Source: Styela clava | Lineage: Eukaryota; Chordata; Ascidiacea; Stolidobranchia; Styelidae | Length of the DNA stretch: 64,000 nt | NCBI RefSeq assembly: GCF_964204865.1 | Contig: NC_135255.1 | Span: 10,445,135-10,509,134 of the forward strand | Reading direction: 5' to 3' | Part shown: one piece after another, positions 23,001-35,200 of the stretch | Layout of the letters: each line of letters starts with the position of its first letter | Numbering within the stretch: position 1 is the first letter of the stretch | The notes under the pieces: generated by a model | The model's input: only the letters and a program-made list of their open reading frames with translations | What the model was told of the DNA's origin: nothing | Databases searched by the model: none | Position numbers and translations under genes: made by a program

Positions 23001-26000
23001 CAGAATTGAGTTACAAAAGTACTAGTATGTTACTTATTTGTCAACTTAATACTCGAAAATATTTGTTAACTTTGAATTTTTATTCCATTCAAAATCGGAA
23101 AAAAGTGCTATTTCTCTTCAAAATCGGAAAAAAGTGCTATTTCGCAGTCCCTAAAAAAAGTTGAGAAAGTGCTTCGCAATTTTCGCAAAAAAGTGCGCTA
23201 ATAGTGAACACTGCCGGGAATCATTAAAAAAATTGCGAGGGGGCATCATGGAATTTTTTTTTATTTGAGAAATACTGTGCTATTGGATTTCTAGAATTGT
23301 AGCCACGTTAGGGTGGTACTGTCGACCGAATGAGCGATCGTAGTTTGCCATATGATCAAGTTATTTATCATCATTCCTCTCTCTTGGGATAAATGTGAAA
23401 ATCCTATCCTTGTTTATAACTGTATTATAATAACAGGGCAATCCAATGGCTTCAATAGCTGAAAATCCAAAAATAGAAGATCTTCCGATGTCTTATGTTG
23501 AAGTAGAATCTAATGGTACTGACAATATGGAAAAGGGTAAATTCATATTACTTGTTATTTGGCTCATCAGAATTACTACAGAAAATATAAAATTGGTTTC
23601 TGGTACATTTCAACACTGTGGTATTCTAAATATATTATATAATGAAATATTTAATTCACAGAACCGAAAGATAACAAACAGGGTAGATATATGATAAGTT
23701 ATATACGAATAATGGTAAATATCTGTTGAGGTGGTGCTATAGTACTGATCGTGTGGTATTGCATTAATTTATATGCTGATTCCAAGTGAAAATGGCTTAC
23801 AAATATCTGGAGTTAGTTCAGATTTTATTGCATGAGATATGTTTTGCATCAGCATGCTGTTTGCGTAAATTCAAAAATTGGTGATATTGAAAGGGTATGG
23901 GGTATGACCAAATGAATTTATTTCATTCAATGCTTCTGTAAATCTATATTACAATTTGTTTGGTGTATGTACGGGGTGCATGCCGCACGTTCGTTTTTTA
24001 GGCCAGTATGGTCTTGTGCATACATCCCGTCTTCAGTAATGATAATTCTATCTACGCTTTTGTTAACATACATACATGTTAGGCTTAGCTGGCTTCCTGG
24101 ATGATTCAAATAAATCACAACTCAAAAGCAACAATTCATACATAGGAAGCTACTCTGTCGGAAGCAATGTAATATTACTGCTTTGGTGTAGAGCAGGGGT
24201 TCCCAAACCGCGGCCCGCGGGCCAACTCCGGCCCGCGTAACGATTTAAAACGGCCCGCCGAGCTTGAGTGAAATAATGAAACAGATTTTGTATTTATTTT
24301 TTTACAATCTTGAAACCGCCAATTGTTCATAGTTTAAGATCGTGTTCATGGTAACAATTCGATTATGTATGTACCGGTATTAGGATTACATAGGGCAGTA
24401 ATTTAGTTATCAGCCATATAAGAAAGGTTAGAGATGCTAAATAATAAACTAGACTCTGAAAATAGACGTTACTCCGATAAATGGCATCGGTATTTCTGTA
24501 TTGAAAGGAATCAAACTTTAGCGATTTGTCCACTTTGCCAGCGAATTATTCCAGTTCTGAAACAATACAGCATAAAGCGCCATAATGAGACAAACAAACA
24601 TGTTTCAAAAAATGTCAATTGTGAATCCACTGAACCCCATCTAAACCGTCACACATTTTCGGGGCACTATACACTCTTCCGGCCTGCGGTCAATAAAGTT
24701 TGGGAACCCCTGGTGTAGAGCTACTGGTACTCCTCAATTGGCAAACATGAGCAGAAAGAGGCTCAAGCCCGACACCTTTAATCATACAAGATTACTATTG
24801 CTTGCAGGTACAACTCTGACACAAAGAAAAAAATCTGAAGAGAACCATACAAGCAATGTTTCGAAAGAAACCTCAATGTATGATACTGTGGAAACACAGA
24901 AACAAGTTTCATGGAAAAGAATATTATTGTTAATAATAGCGATAACTGTGCACAATATTCCAGGTAATAGTTGTATGTTTTATCCCCCATCGCTGCCATG
25001 TAGATTAAGAACAGTAGCATAGCCGAGAAGTCCTGTCCACATGCTCAGCAATATATAAAGTTACCAACAACTGAATTGACCGAAGGTCCCCACACGGCAT
25101 TGGATTGTAAGATTCATTCTAAAGTTATTATGTTGATTGAGCTATCAAAGAATATTCGGTTAATCAATTGGCTCACCCACGCAATAATAGTTCTGGCTGC
25201 ATTCTTGGCTTGTGACGGCAGCTGACAGACGAAGAACTTGCTTAATGAGCCACAAGCTGAACATGTTTGTATCTGAAACTATTGAAAAAAACATTTACCA
25301 GTTCCTAATGTATTTCCAGAGGGACTTGCTGTGGGTGTAGGATTTGGTGCCATTGGAAAATCTGCCTCTGCAACATTTGAGAATGCCAGGAATCTTGCTA
25401 TAGGAATAGGTATTCAAAATTTTCCTGAAGGACTTGCAGTCAGCTTGCCTTTACGCGGTGCTGGCATGAGTGTTTGGAAAAGTTTTTGGTGAGTTTGTGT
25501 ACATTCATTGCGTTCTGATGTAGGATCGCATTTGGTGGGCAAAAATCATTTTTATATTTCCAGGTATGGTCAATTAAGCGGAATGGTGGAACCAATAGCA
25601 GGAGTTCTTGGTGCTTATGCCGTAGTTGTAGCAGAACCTCTATTACCCTATGCACTAGCTTTTGCTGCGGGAGCGATGATATACGTCGTAAATGATGATA
25701 TTATACCTGAAGCACAAACAGGGTAACTTTAGTACAACTTTGTGATTAAGTATCATAAATAGTGGCTAGTTTTGGGTTTTGTCTGGTTATGCATTCAGAC
25801 CATTTCTATAGTGGGCGAAGTATAAAAGTGTCTTGAGACTACCAAGGGCAGTAATGTATTATAATCACATACTCCATGCTATATTACTAAACCCAATCGT
25901 TCCAGTCTAGCTAATTGACAGGGCACAACTGGTCCCACACTTTCCTTACATATGTATAATTTTGTTACAGTGGAAATGGGAAGCTTGCATCTTGGACATC

Positions 26001-26049
26001 AATTGTAGGTTTCATTGTGATGATGTCACTAGATGTTGGGCTTGGATGA
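17070..26049 (+). CDS. SLC39A11: Zinc transporter ZIP11 (SLC39A11), 8 coding exons
   Basis: Exons: 17070-17177, 17493-17531, 17759-17926, 23437-23536, 24808-24963, 25320-25488, 25564-25722, 25971-26049. All have GT/AG borders and the phases sum to 326 codons (325 residues; human about 335-342). The N-terminus has [17 protein letters not shown] and the first membrane spans; exons 2-3 give [24 protein letters not shown] and [13 protein letters not shown] variable cytosolic loop lies in exons 4-5. [18 protein letters not shown] and [18 protein letters not shown] supply the two HNxPEG/NFPEG metal-binding helices typical of the GufA-type ZIPs. The protein ends MMSLDVGLG, almost identical to human. 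It moves zinc into the cytosol across Golgi or other membranes. Intron 3 (5.5 kb) and intron 4 carry transposons; neither disturbs coding phase. Confidence 0.96.
18086..18518 (+). mobile_element. hAT-like left end, no partner found
   Basis: CAGTGGTTTCCAAAGTGGGG at 18086 looks like the terminal repeat of a hAT element. The matching right end was not found up to the end of the intron, and the following sequence is interrupted by the 18529 insertion. The right limit is therefore set at that insertion. Confidence 0.35.
18519..18528 (+). repeat. 10-bp target duplication, left copy
   Basis: GCCGGGAATC precedes the element that starts at 18529 and recurs at 23213-23222 directly after it. Confidence 0.8.
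20585..21847 (+). repeat. 130-bp direct repeat pair
   Basis: TAATAATTAGGGC...GTTTTGTTGAAAA occurs at 20585-20716 and again at 21718-21847 in the same orientation. The copies share long runs such as TAAATAAAATTGTGAATT. The tandem array lies between them. Confidence 0.75.
21085..21460 (+). repeat. Tandem array, unit about 105 bp, about 3.6 copies
   Basis: Units start with ATGTAACAAAAC at 21085, 21191, 21294 and 21399. Each contains GATATAACTTTGTATTTTCG and then AAAATATGATCTAAATTAAT, with about 10-15 percent divergence. Internal satellites like this are common in large non-autonomous DNA elements. Confidence 0.85.
24194..24712 (+). mobile_element. hAT element with zinc-finger remnant
   Basis: 519 bp with ends CAGGGGTTCCCAAACC and AGTTTGGGAACCCCTG, flanked by exact 8-bp copies of GTGTAGAG (24186-24193 and 24713-24720). 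It lies in SLC39A11 intron 4, 95 bases before exon 5. It keeps a fragment of coding sequence, annotated separately. Confidence 0.92.
24434..24718 (+). pseudogene. Truncated hAT transposase, N-terminal zinc finger
   Basis: 94 codons reading through the right terminal repeat. The segment [20 protein letters not shown]...[12 protein letters not shown] has the C-x2-C...H-x4-5-H spacing of the BED-like finger found at the start of ZBED5/GTF2IRD2-type hAT transposases. The catalytic and dimerisation parts are missing, so it is a deletion derivative. Confidence 0.7.
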
Positions 26050-26449
26050 TGGGTCTGTCCATGGTCAAGAAGCTCAAGTCTATCCATTTTAGTGCAATTT
26101 GTCACTAGGTCATTTTGTTAGTGCAATATTCTTTTTAGATTAATTATGCTGGTCATAGAAATGTCGCGGACCTACCTAGGTGGTTATCATGTAGAAGTCT
26201 TACGAAGCAAAAAAACAACTTAAATCATTTGTAGCTACAACTTCATATCTGCCAAATAGTGCTTTTACATTACACGCTAACCCAATGGAAAAGAATTACT
26301 TGTTTGTATTAAAATATAGCAATTGATATGTATACAAGGTACAACAATATATTTTTCTAATGGGTATGTACGATTTTGTTGGTCCTGTTTGATAAATCAG
26401 AGCAGCTACATTTGAAGAGACCTAGGCAAACAGTGTGGGTAGATCACGA

Positions 26450-29374
26450 TTATGGATCCCATACCGCAACTAAACCTTCCCCGGTTGCGACCGCCAGTCT
26501 TTTGCCTGTTAGTGACATATCTGCTACACCTCCAGATCTTCTTAAATGTATTTTTGTCATGTAATCAGGATCAAATGTGGGCTGATAAATCTAAAAAAAG
26601 AACAACTTTGTATCTATATATATGCTTTGGGGGCGAATGCAAAGAAGGGGCCCCCAAAGCTAGGCGAAAAACTGGCTTTACTTTCCAAGAAAACTCCCAG
26701 TTGATAAGGTTATTATGGGATTTGGAATATACCAATTATTAAAATAACACTATAAATATATAGACAGTGTCCCGAAGGGCCCATAAGAGGTTACCACTGT
26801 TTAGAAATACAGGAATGTTATATGTTCCTTCGCGCACATGGGATTCCTTTTTCTCTATTGAAAATTAGATGTAACCTACCTTTACCCACCCATCTGCATT
26901 GCCAGAATACACAGCCCCAGCTGTATAAATTAAACTGGAAACTTTCCAGCTATATCCAAATGTAAGCTCTGTTGCTAGCAGAACATTCCCAAAATCGCAT
27001 GCATCATACACTCTTATATTCCCATTTCTTAAACCAGTCCATATTTGATCTTTTTGTACGCTGAGGGACATGGCGAAACTGGGACTTTTAATCTGAAGTA
27101 AGAAACCAGAAACTCTTACATCATAGAACTACGACACTATCCTCAACTCTCAAGGATTGGGAGTGGTACAGGTTGTATATTCGTAGCTTGGGTTGACTTT
27201 GGAATAGTGTCAAAACATTTTGAATAGTATTTCCACATTTGATTTACGACCTTCAGTCAACTCCAAATTCAGTACATGCCATGTTTAACTATGTTCATTT
27301 TGAGCTCTGCTCATAGAAATTTACGATTCTTAATTCTAACCTGGGAATGGGAAATGAGCCCATATAACAATTTTTGAAATGGCAACGTTTTCATGTTCAT
27401 GACTTGTTTACATAAATTATTTCAGCATTAAAGACTTAATAAACCTTGTACCTAATATTTGATGTGGATTTTTTCACACATCTTCATTAAGAAATTAACA
27501 TTCACCTCTTGAAGAACATTGAAATTTCTTTTATCAAGAATGACAAGTAATCCATCTTCACCAGTTGAAACGATATAGTTATCATTTGTTTCAACTTTCA
27601 AAACTGCCTTCCTATGATGAATCATTGAATGTGATACACCACTACCTGTAGGAATGTTGGTACAACAGTGATCGAATTTGAGTTATTGAATAATTTAACA
27701 TGGGATATTATCATATTACACAGGGTTTTTTATCAGTAATTTCTTCAGCGAGGGTTATTAAGAAGACCGAAGAAAGCTACAAAATTTTCAAGTTGGGCAT
27801 TCTATTGGTATTGACATGAGCACTTTTAGCCTCGCGTCAATCCGTACCTACAAACACATAATTCTTCACTAAAATGATTTATAATCTTCGTAGCCCTTGG
27901 TACTTAAGCCGCATCTGTAATTTTGCTCAAAGATTAATCTCCTATGATTATGAGAGAGTGTGAGTGACATTACTTCAAGCATGTGAAAAAAATACATATC
28001 TTCAAAAACAAGCTGTTAGATATTAGACAATTTTAATTGTAATCTGAAATACAAAATCAGAATTTGAAATGAAGCTGATAATAATAATAACAACTTATTC
28101 AAACCTCACTTCTGGTATCAACAACAATTGTCTTTTTATTGTAGCAGCCTGCAATCAGTGTATTATCATCGATATAAGATGAACAAAGTATTGCAGTTCG
28201 TGCGTTTACTGATTGTATCATATTCAGTGTATCAACATCCCAAAACTTCACAGTGGAGTCAAATGATGTACTGCAAAATTGGTTTCCTTGCGATGTGATT
28301 GACCATACCCAGCCCTGTATATTGTAAAAATATGAAAAATACCTACATATTATATTCGAATAAATAGTCAGCGATTCGAGATGCCATGCCGAATGATACT
28401 TACGTTATGCTGCATCAAATTCTTGTAATGCAATTCGTTAGGTTTTGCACCTATGTTCGATCCTGGTTCTGGATTCAATTTCCAAACTGTTATGCTTCTA
28501 TCTCTTGATCCGCAGATGCATAGAGATCTGTTCTGAAACCAAGTTGTTATTATATGCTTTCATATACCATAAAGGATAACAAAAAAAATAATGACTAAGA
28601 CAATAAATTCTAAATAATTTTTTGAGTTTTTACAAGATACTTCCGAGTAGAGAGAAATCAAAATTGTCAAATCAGGGTTTTATCAGTATACCAGATTATT
28701 ATGATGAAACTTCACAAAAGTGGTTTTCAAACGGTGGGGGGGGGGGGGGGCGTAGAAAATTTTTTGAGGGGACATGAAGGTAAATTTTTCATAAGGAGGA
28801 TGCATGTAAAACCTTTCAATATACCTTCATTAAGTGAACTGCGTCAGTTGCAAATCCACTTGTTTCGCTCAAAGTTATCATGTTGTTGTTCATATCCAAA
28901 CCTTTCCATGTCTTCTCACAGAGTTCTCTCTCTTTACAAGCTTCTTTCCACGACAAATCATCTCCTATAAGAACAAAATATTGAACAAAGGCTTCTGAAA
29001 AGTTGAATTCAAATATTTCATTCACACTGGAACATAGCTAAATTTTCACAACCGAATATATACAGAAAGGCCCCAAACTTACCCTGAACTATTGGAAATG
29101 GTTGAGGGAATCTTTGAAAAAGACGAATTCTCCAATACTTTTCATTTGAGAGTAAATTCTTAAGAAACTGGCATACATCGGACACAGTGTTCAATAAGTA
29201 GTCAGCTTCAATATAGGAAAAAATATGTAACAAAACTTCTTGAGGTAGTTTTAACAAATGTGGCTTTTGATCAATTTCTTGAGAAGAGCTAAAATCCATC
29301 ATTTCCCCAACAACAACTGCTGCAATTGACGTCTGCTTGCAATCACAAGGTTCTGCATCATCTGGAGTTTCCAT
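26450..29374 (-). CDS. FBXW9: F-box/WD-repeat protein 9 (FBXW9), 7 coding exons
   Basis: Exons (minus strand): 29374-29083, 28964-28825, 28532-28404, 28314-28110, 27645-27506, 27092-26880, 26590-26450. They sum to 420 codons (419 residues; human 458) with consistent phases. Exon 4 ends at the strong donor GTGAGG, not the nearby GAG|GTTTGA, because only the former keeps frame. The F-box is KLPQEVLLHIFSYIEADYLL (residues about 42-85). WD blades follow (CGSRDRSITVWKLNPEPG, GWVWSITSQGNQFCSTSFDS, VKFWDVDTLN, STGEDGLLVILDKRN, IWTGLRNGNIRVYD, AVYSGNADGWVKIYQP, LAVATGEGLVAVWDP). As an F-box protein it should recruit substrates to an SCF ubiquitin ligase. It is convergent with SLC39A11, 400 bases apart. 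The start is the first ATG before the F-box; the frame is open upstream but has no ATG. Confidence 0.92.
28736..28750 (+). repeat. 15-base G run
   Basis: An uninterrupted G tract in FBXW9 intron 2, preceded by AGTGGTTTTCAAACGGT, which resembles a hAT end. Length may vary or be misread. Confidence 0.8.
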
Positions 29375-32218
29375 GACCAAATGCTTAGATTCAGAGATTG
29401 CAGGATTAGTAATGTTCAGTCTTTTGTCTTTAACGATCAGAGGCAGATAGCCTGAATAGACAGATACAGGGCAGAATAGCAGAACAATCTCACACTGCGT
29501 TGTCGTTGGGAATGAAAGTAAACACAGAAACAAGGCAGACTACTAGACTATAGGCTACACCAAACGGCAAAACTCTAATGAGATAACCAATTTACTCATA
29601 TACCATCATCGTCAAACGTGCAGTAGAATCGTTAGACTCAAACAAATCAGTACCGGTATTCAGTAGTCTTAATTAAGTCTACATTATAATAATACACAAT
29701 TTTCCAAATGGTTCGAGTACAATTGCTCTACTACGCGACGCTTCGATCAATGCAAGGAATACCACAAGCTGCTACGGAATGTTGCACAAACTCTCTCTCA
29801 GGAAGACTCTAAACAAGATATGACTCACACAATGAGTGTTAGTAGGGAAAACAATGGTTTGTATTAGTTCACCACAACATGAAATATAGCACAGCACTTC
29901 TCACGGAGGGTTTACGACATTCATATTAACAAGGCTCTGGATAAGAGGAGACTGATATATTTGGCTCTACTATGCTTTCGGAACGACTGAAAGCTTATCG
30001 TAATGAACTCTTTGTAGTAATTATATTTAATTGGAATGCTTGCCTCTATTCTCTTGTGGACATGGATTCTGCAGCAAATAATAGAGTAACTCTTCAAGAA
30101 AATATACGAAATTTAAAATAATCAATATTGTGTACGCATAAAACCGCCCAAGTCGAAGGCCATTTAACACTCTACCCAGCGTTATTTTAATAACCGTGAC
30201 ACATGATTCGTATTACTCACACTTATAAAAAATAAAAATATATCCTAACATATAGACTCCAATAACAATGTGATTGTATGATGTGACACCACAATAGAAT
30301 TTGTCAGCATAAGTATCTACAAATAAAACGTTGTTGTTTTTGTCTTTTGTTAGCCATTTACAGCATTTTTCTTGACAAACGGCTTATATATGTCTCAACG
30401 CGGTTACATGAACACTATGTACTTCGTGTTTATTAATTAAACAATGAATATCGTCAGTTTTAAATTTTCTACAATAGCACAATCTCGTCCTTGAATTGGA
30501 TTTACTTCGTGACTTCGAGTTTTATCTTGCTAAACATTTTGTTTAATTATGCGCGATGTCGATGTTCTCGCGGTTTCAACCCAATCATGTTGTCTGGGCT
30601 GTTCATAATTATGGCCATAAAGCAAAGCGATGAAGTATTTCGCATTGTTATTTTGCCACCTCTTCCTCTTATAGACAATCGAAATTTCAATTCACCGAAT
30701 AGACAGATAGGCGACAGATAGTACTTAATATGCACTTCATACAATTAAGGATGAATTACTAAATCAACTCACTAAACTAAACAATGAAGTTTAGTAATAA
30801 CGAACTTGACGCTCTTACAGAAAGGGTATATTTGGAAAGGGTTGTGTTGATATACCTAGAAGAACTACGGCTCGTTTTCTTCTCAATGTAGTCCACTCAA
30901 CATCGGCCATGATTATTTTCCCTTTCTGCAAAAACTTCGTATCGGCTGATATTGCAAAATTGAGGTAAATTGAACATTTTTTCAGGACGTAGATATGCAG
31001 TATGATGAACCAATACGGGTGTGATTCATTGTTCCGTTTGCGGTCTCCCTTTTATAGTCACTAAATAAATATTAAGGCTAGAAACTTCCTAACAATGGTA
31101 GTTCAGCTATAAAGTTTAAGTAGCGTCAATTTTTTTTTCGGCCTCGTAAAATGTAGAAAAGATGTATGTATTTACTTAAATCGTTTTAGATGTTCATGTT
31201 AATATAAAGAAAATTATAGATCAGATATTTGACTTCTTAACTTTCCGGTTCATTCCAATATGAATATAATTATAAAATAAGATAAGTTCATTCATCATTA
31301 TTCTTTTCTAGCGTTTATATTTGAATTTTTTATATATATTTCAAATATATTTATATTTGGCTTTCATGCTTACTCATTCAAACTTCAGCTCTATAAAATT
31401 GATCAAAGATAATACCCCGAAGATTATTAAAAAGCCCCAAAAATTTAGAATATATCTATAACAATGCTTTTAAAATTCATGTCATCTCAAGAAATTTATC
31501 TATACCCCTTCCTAAGCATGGTCAGATATAACGAGTTGCAAAGTTTCTCTAGAGCTAATAAAGAAAATTCAGTAACAACTATGATTAATTCAAAAATGAA
31601 GAATGAAAGATAAGTTGTGGGCGCTAATATTTGATATGGGATTTATAGTGCAAATAAAAATAATATTTTTCTTAGAAGCCGAATTATATGTCGGCTGACG
31701 CAAAAAGACTTCATTGTTCAATCTTTCATATCATATATACTGTATAAATACGCACATAAAATTTCTGAAAGAACGGTATTGCAATTTAACCGCACATATA
31801 GCACTCGACTTTGATTATCAGAACTCATATATATGTGAAAAAAATTGTGAATATAGTACTGGTCTCCCTAGTAAATTAAGCCTTCATACGTGTCAATTAG
31901 CTGGCTGAGCAAATTTAATATTCACAAAATTAGAAATGATTTTCCAGCTGAACATATTTAGTGAATCTTTTATTTAAGATATATACGTATGGAAGGGCCA
32001 TTGTTTAGCGTAGGTCATAAAGTACGTGTTTGCTTTTTGTGTACGCGCTTTTAAAGCCTCATAAATAGACGATGTCTGGGTTCCATGGAGACAGTTGAAC
32101 TAACGAACGTTTATCGGCAGTTTAGTGGAATGATGGATATTGTTCGGAAGCATTAGGATAATTTGTATGTCTTTCAATTGGCCAACACAATGACAAATAT
32201 TTTAAACATAGTTTAGTT
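29375..32218. other. Divergent intergenic region, FBXW9 and LRR gene
   Basis: Shared upstream region of FBXW9 (minus) and the LRR gene (plus). It is AT-rich, with a TACCGGTA at 29651. Nothing else recognisable, apart from a candidate RFX site near the right end. Confidence 0.45.
32079..32092 (+). promoter_or_regulatory. X-box (RFX)-like palindrome
   Basis: GGTTCCATGGAGAC resembles the RFX consensus GTTGCCATGGCAAC (10 of 14 positions). It lies 127 bases upstream of the proposed first ATG of the LRR gene. A single imperfect site is weak evidence. Confidence 0.25.
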
Positions 32219-35200
32219 ATGAGGGGAAACTCTCTGAAAACGGAAAAATCTGTTGGCGTTGAGGTAAGATTTAAAGTAAATGATGTTACTGTCCATTAAG
32301 GCCATGCCTAGCAGGGAAAATATCTATATTTCCGAGTCACATTTGGTACGAGGTATGTTGCTCGTTTGTCAAATACCACGCAGAAGAATTTTTTTAGTCG
32401 ATATTTGTCGCAGTAGCAATACGGAAACAACACAGAAAAATTAACAATTTTTTAATATTCTCCACTGCCAGTTTGCGCGACTTACCGCATACTTTTCCAT
32501 GGACGAATGGCAATATTGGTGATTGCGTCACAGTCATTTTCGAGCTTTGCCTCATCTTTTGCTATGCTGAAATATTCTAAATATGAGACTGATTCATTCG
32601 CGCTCACGACAACATTGTATCAGTTACAGGTTTGTTACAAAACGTGTTAAATACATTAGTTGGAATCTTTACGAGTTTCCAATAATTAACTTTAAGGTTG
32701 ATCTGTTTTACCGAGTACAGATTTCTTATAGCTAGCTGGTGCACCGTTGTGACAGTGTTAAAATCTTACGCGTCTCAAAGTTTCAGAGTAAAGATGTTCG
32801 GAAAAGAGTGTCCTGTTATTTTACTGTTTTTCAGTTGATATGTGTTACAATACATTACCAGGTGATTACTCAGATATTATATTACCTAAACTCCATCCCG
32901 CACACGCGAGTTATTGTCTTATGTCCTTTGTTTTGAACAAGTTTGCTTCCTGTCAACAATGTCCGAGCGGGCGTTACAGATTGTTTTGACTCGCATCGAT
33001 TCGGTTTACGTACGATATTTTGAATGGAATTATTTGCGTCATGAAAAGTTCAGATAGATCTAGAAAAATTAGCATAAGACCAGATGAGGGCAACTATGCT
33101 TTGGATGAAAGTTCGAGTGAAAAGTTTACGTTGTTAGTATTGAATAGATGGAATACATTATACACTGAACACGGGGAATATTATAGAGGGTTTTAATTTG
33201 ATGAAGTGATGGTCTGGGAAATATGCTGAAAAAAGGTAGTGCCGTTATGACATTTTGTCCGGTGCTTCATACAATTTTTTTACTTTCTTGCACTGTGCAC
33301 GAATTGATCGCCAACATTTTTGATGTTATTTTTGTTGGTTTGATGTGGATTTTGATTGACTTAATTCTAGTTGTCTCATTGTATGAGTTCGCTCAATATA
33401 TACATTAAATGATCACTATACTATTCATATCTATATCAAGTTTGAAGTTGTTGCGAAAATTTTTCTCAGTTAGAAGCAAGAATTTATCCTCTTCCTAGGG
33501 TTTACTTCCTCTGCTTATAGTAGAGGAAGTTATTTTAGTTATAGTTTAGTTTTAGTTATTTTTTTTAATCCACGCAGAAATTATGTAAGGGATGTAATAG
33601 TCAAGGAGGTAGTTATCATATACTGAATTCGATGACGCAAAAATGGCCGAGTTATGACAATTAATCTTGCGGTATTCGACTTCAACCCGTATATAATGGG
33701 CTGTGAACCCTACTTTGCGGATTTGAAGTGTTGATTGATAAGACACTTGATGACCCATGTCCCTAAAAGTTTTGATCACTTGTATTACTGAACCTTGATT
33801 TGATCGAGAACTGTTAGCGATCGATTAAATATTTGATAAATTAATTCACTCATCTTTGAGCCCAAAAATTAACTGAAAACAGAACACGAGAGCTGGTTCA
33901 AATGATATTATGACGCCATAATCACAGTATTGTTGCTATGGGAGGCGGCGTGTGTGGTATTATTAACGTGCTGAGTAGTGTTATCTTTGGTTTTTGTGCA
34001 ATTAAAAACTTTTTATTTGGATAGACTATCTAACTAATAACCGAAAGATCAATTCAGATAAATGAGTGTATGATAATGTAATAGGGATACAGGTGCGCTG
34101 GTAAATTCGTTTGTAATCAGTACAGAAGGCTGTAACTTAGGTTCAACCTGAAACGACTGGTGCAGTATCACATTAACTGATAATATGGAATCCATTCAGT
34201 ATTTTAGTAGATTTAGGCAAGCTAATTGCGATTATTGTTGAACTTTTCATACTCAAATATCCATATGCTAATAGTGGTAGATATTCTAATGACTAACGCA
34301 CTCTTTAGTTATTTATTTGTAATAATAAGCGAATAACAATTGTGAAATTACATTGTCTATTTTCCTTTTTAACAATATTGACTTAACGCGTGCCTAATTG
34401 TTTGTACGCAACTTTGGATCTTCTTGACGCGGCAAACTGGTTTTGAAAGTGTGCTTAGAAGTATTGTATGAAAAGCTAACAATGTACGTAAGCGGTACTT
34501 CATAGCCACCAAGTTTTCCCCCAACGCTTCGAAGAAACACATTTGTAGAATAGGTCTGAATATATGTGTAATTCACATCAATTGGGACTTTAAAATCATT
34601 CATTTTCATTCGATCTTAGTTCATTTAAAGTTTCTGATATTAATAAAAAAGAATTATACATTGTCTGTATTTCAACAGAGACTTCTAATCGTATTCTGCT
34701 TTATTTGAATGTCTCTTGCCTACCGGTACTTGGTTGAAAAGCATGTTTAAAGAACATCACTCAGTCAAATGCGAATAATTATACTGTAGTTAAAAAAAGC
34801 CACCATGCCACTCCGTGCACCTACTGTAAAGCAAAATTTTGACTTTGCGACTGTACAACGTAGAAGAAAACTTACATCCCCGAAATCACGGGATAAGGAA
34901 GCATGCAGAGTTCTGAAGAAAGTTTTGGCACGAACAGAAGGCTGTATCACAGAGGTGCCATAATTTGTCATTGATTATTTCATATTTATCCTTTTATACG
35001 GCTTGCTCTCCGAACAGGAATTAGTCTCTCAAGCATTCACTGTTACTGGCACGTAAGCTACTTTATTTTAGAGGGACCGGTATGTTTCCGGTTCTGTATT
35101 GCATACCCAATAGGTATACAGACGACGCACGGTCCGAAACGAGATGGGGCCGAAACGTTCATTTATTAAAGCGTTGGTGAGGTGGTGGGCATGAGATTCA

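Larger units (their letters stand above)
18529..23212. mobile_element. 4.7-kb inverted-repeat DNA element, 10-bp duplication
   Basis: Ends read AGTGTTAACTCTAAGC on the left and, reverse-complemented, AGTGTTCACTATTAGC on the right (13 of 16 identical). The terminal inverted repeat continues imperfectly inwards, for example AGTGCTTTTGCCGATTTT against AGCACTTTTTTCCGATTTT. Both ends also carry the direct 14-mer GAAAGTGCTTCGCA (18558, 23165). Flanking 10-bp copies of GCCGGGAATC indicate transposition; that length is closest to Mutator-like elements, but the ends do not settle the superfamily. Inside are a tandem array (21085-21460), a dispersed 130-bp duplication (20585 and 21718) and no open frame resembling a transposase. 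It lies in SLC39A11 intron 3, inside an older hAT-like remnant. Confidence 0.75.

Noticed and set aside
26376-26742. Plus-strand frames of 62 and 96 codons after SLC39A11
   Set aside because: They lie over the antisense of FBXW9 exon 7, whose minus-strand reading matches the family.
29375-29533. Upstream extension of FBXW9 exon 1
   Set aside because: The frame is open, but its 5' end is a TTG and no ATG occurs before 29374.
30491-30721. Plus-strand 76-codon frame
   Set aside because: Starts at TTG, overlaps a minus-strand frame of similar length and has no recognisable domain.
33041-33196. 51-codon ATG frame in LRR intron 1
   Set aside because: Has no donor in phase with exon 2 and no resemblance to a known protein; kept only as a note.
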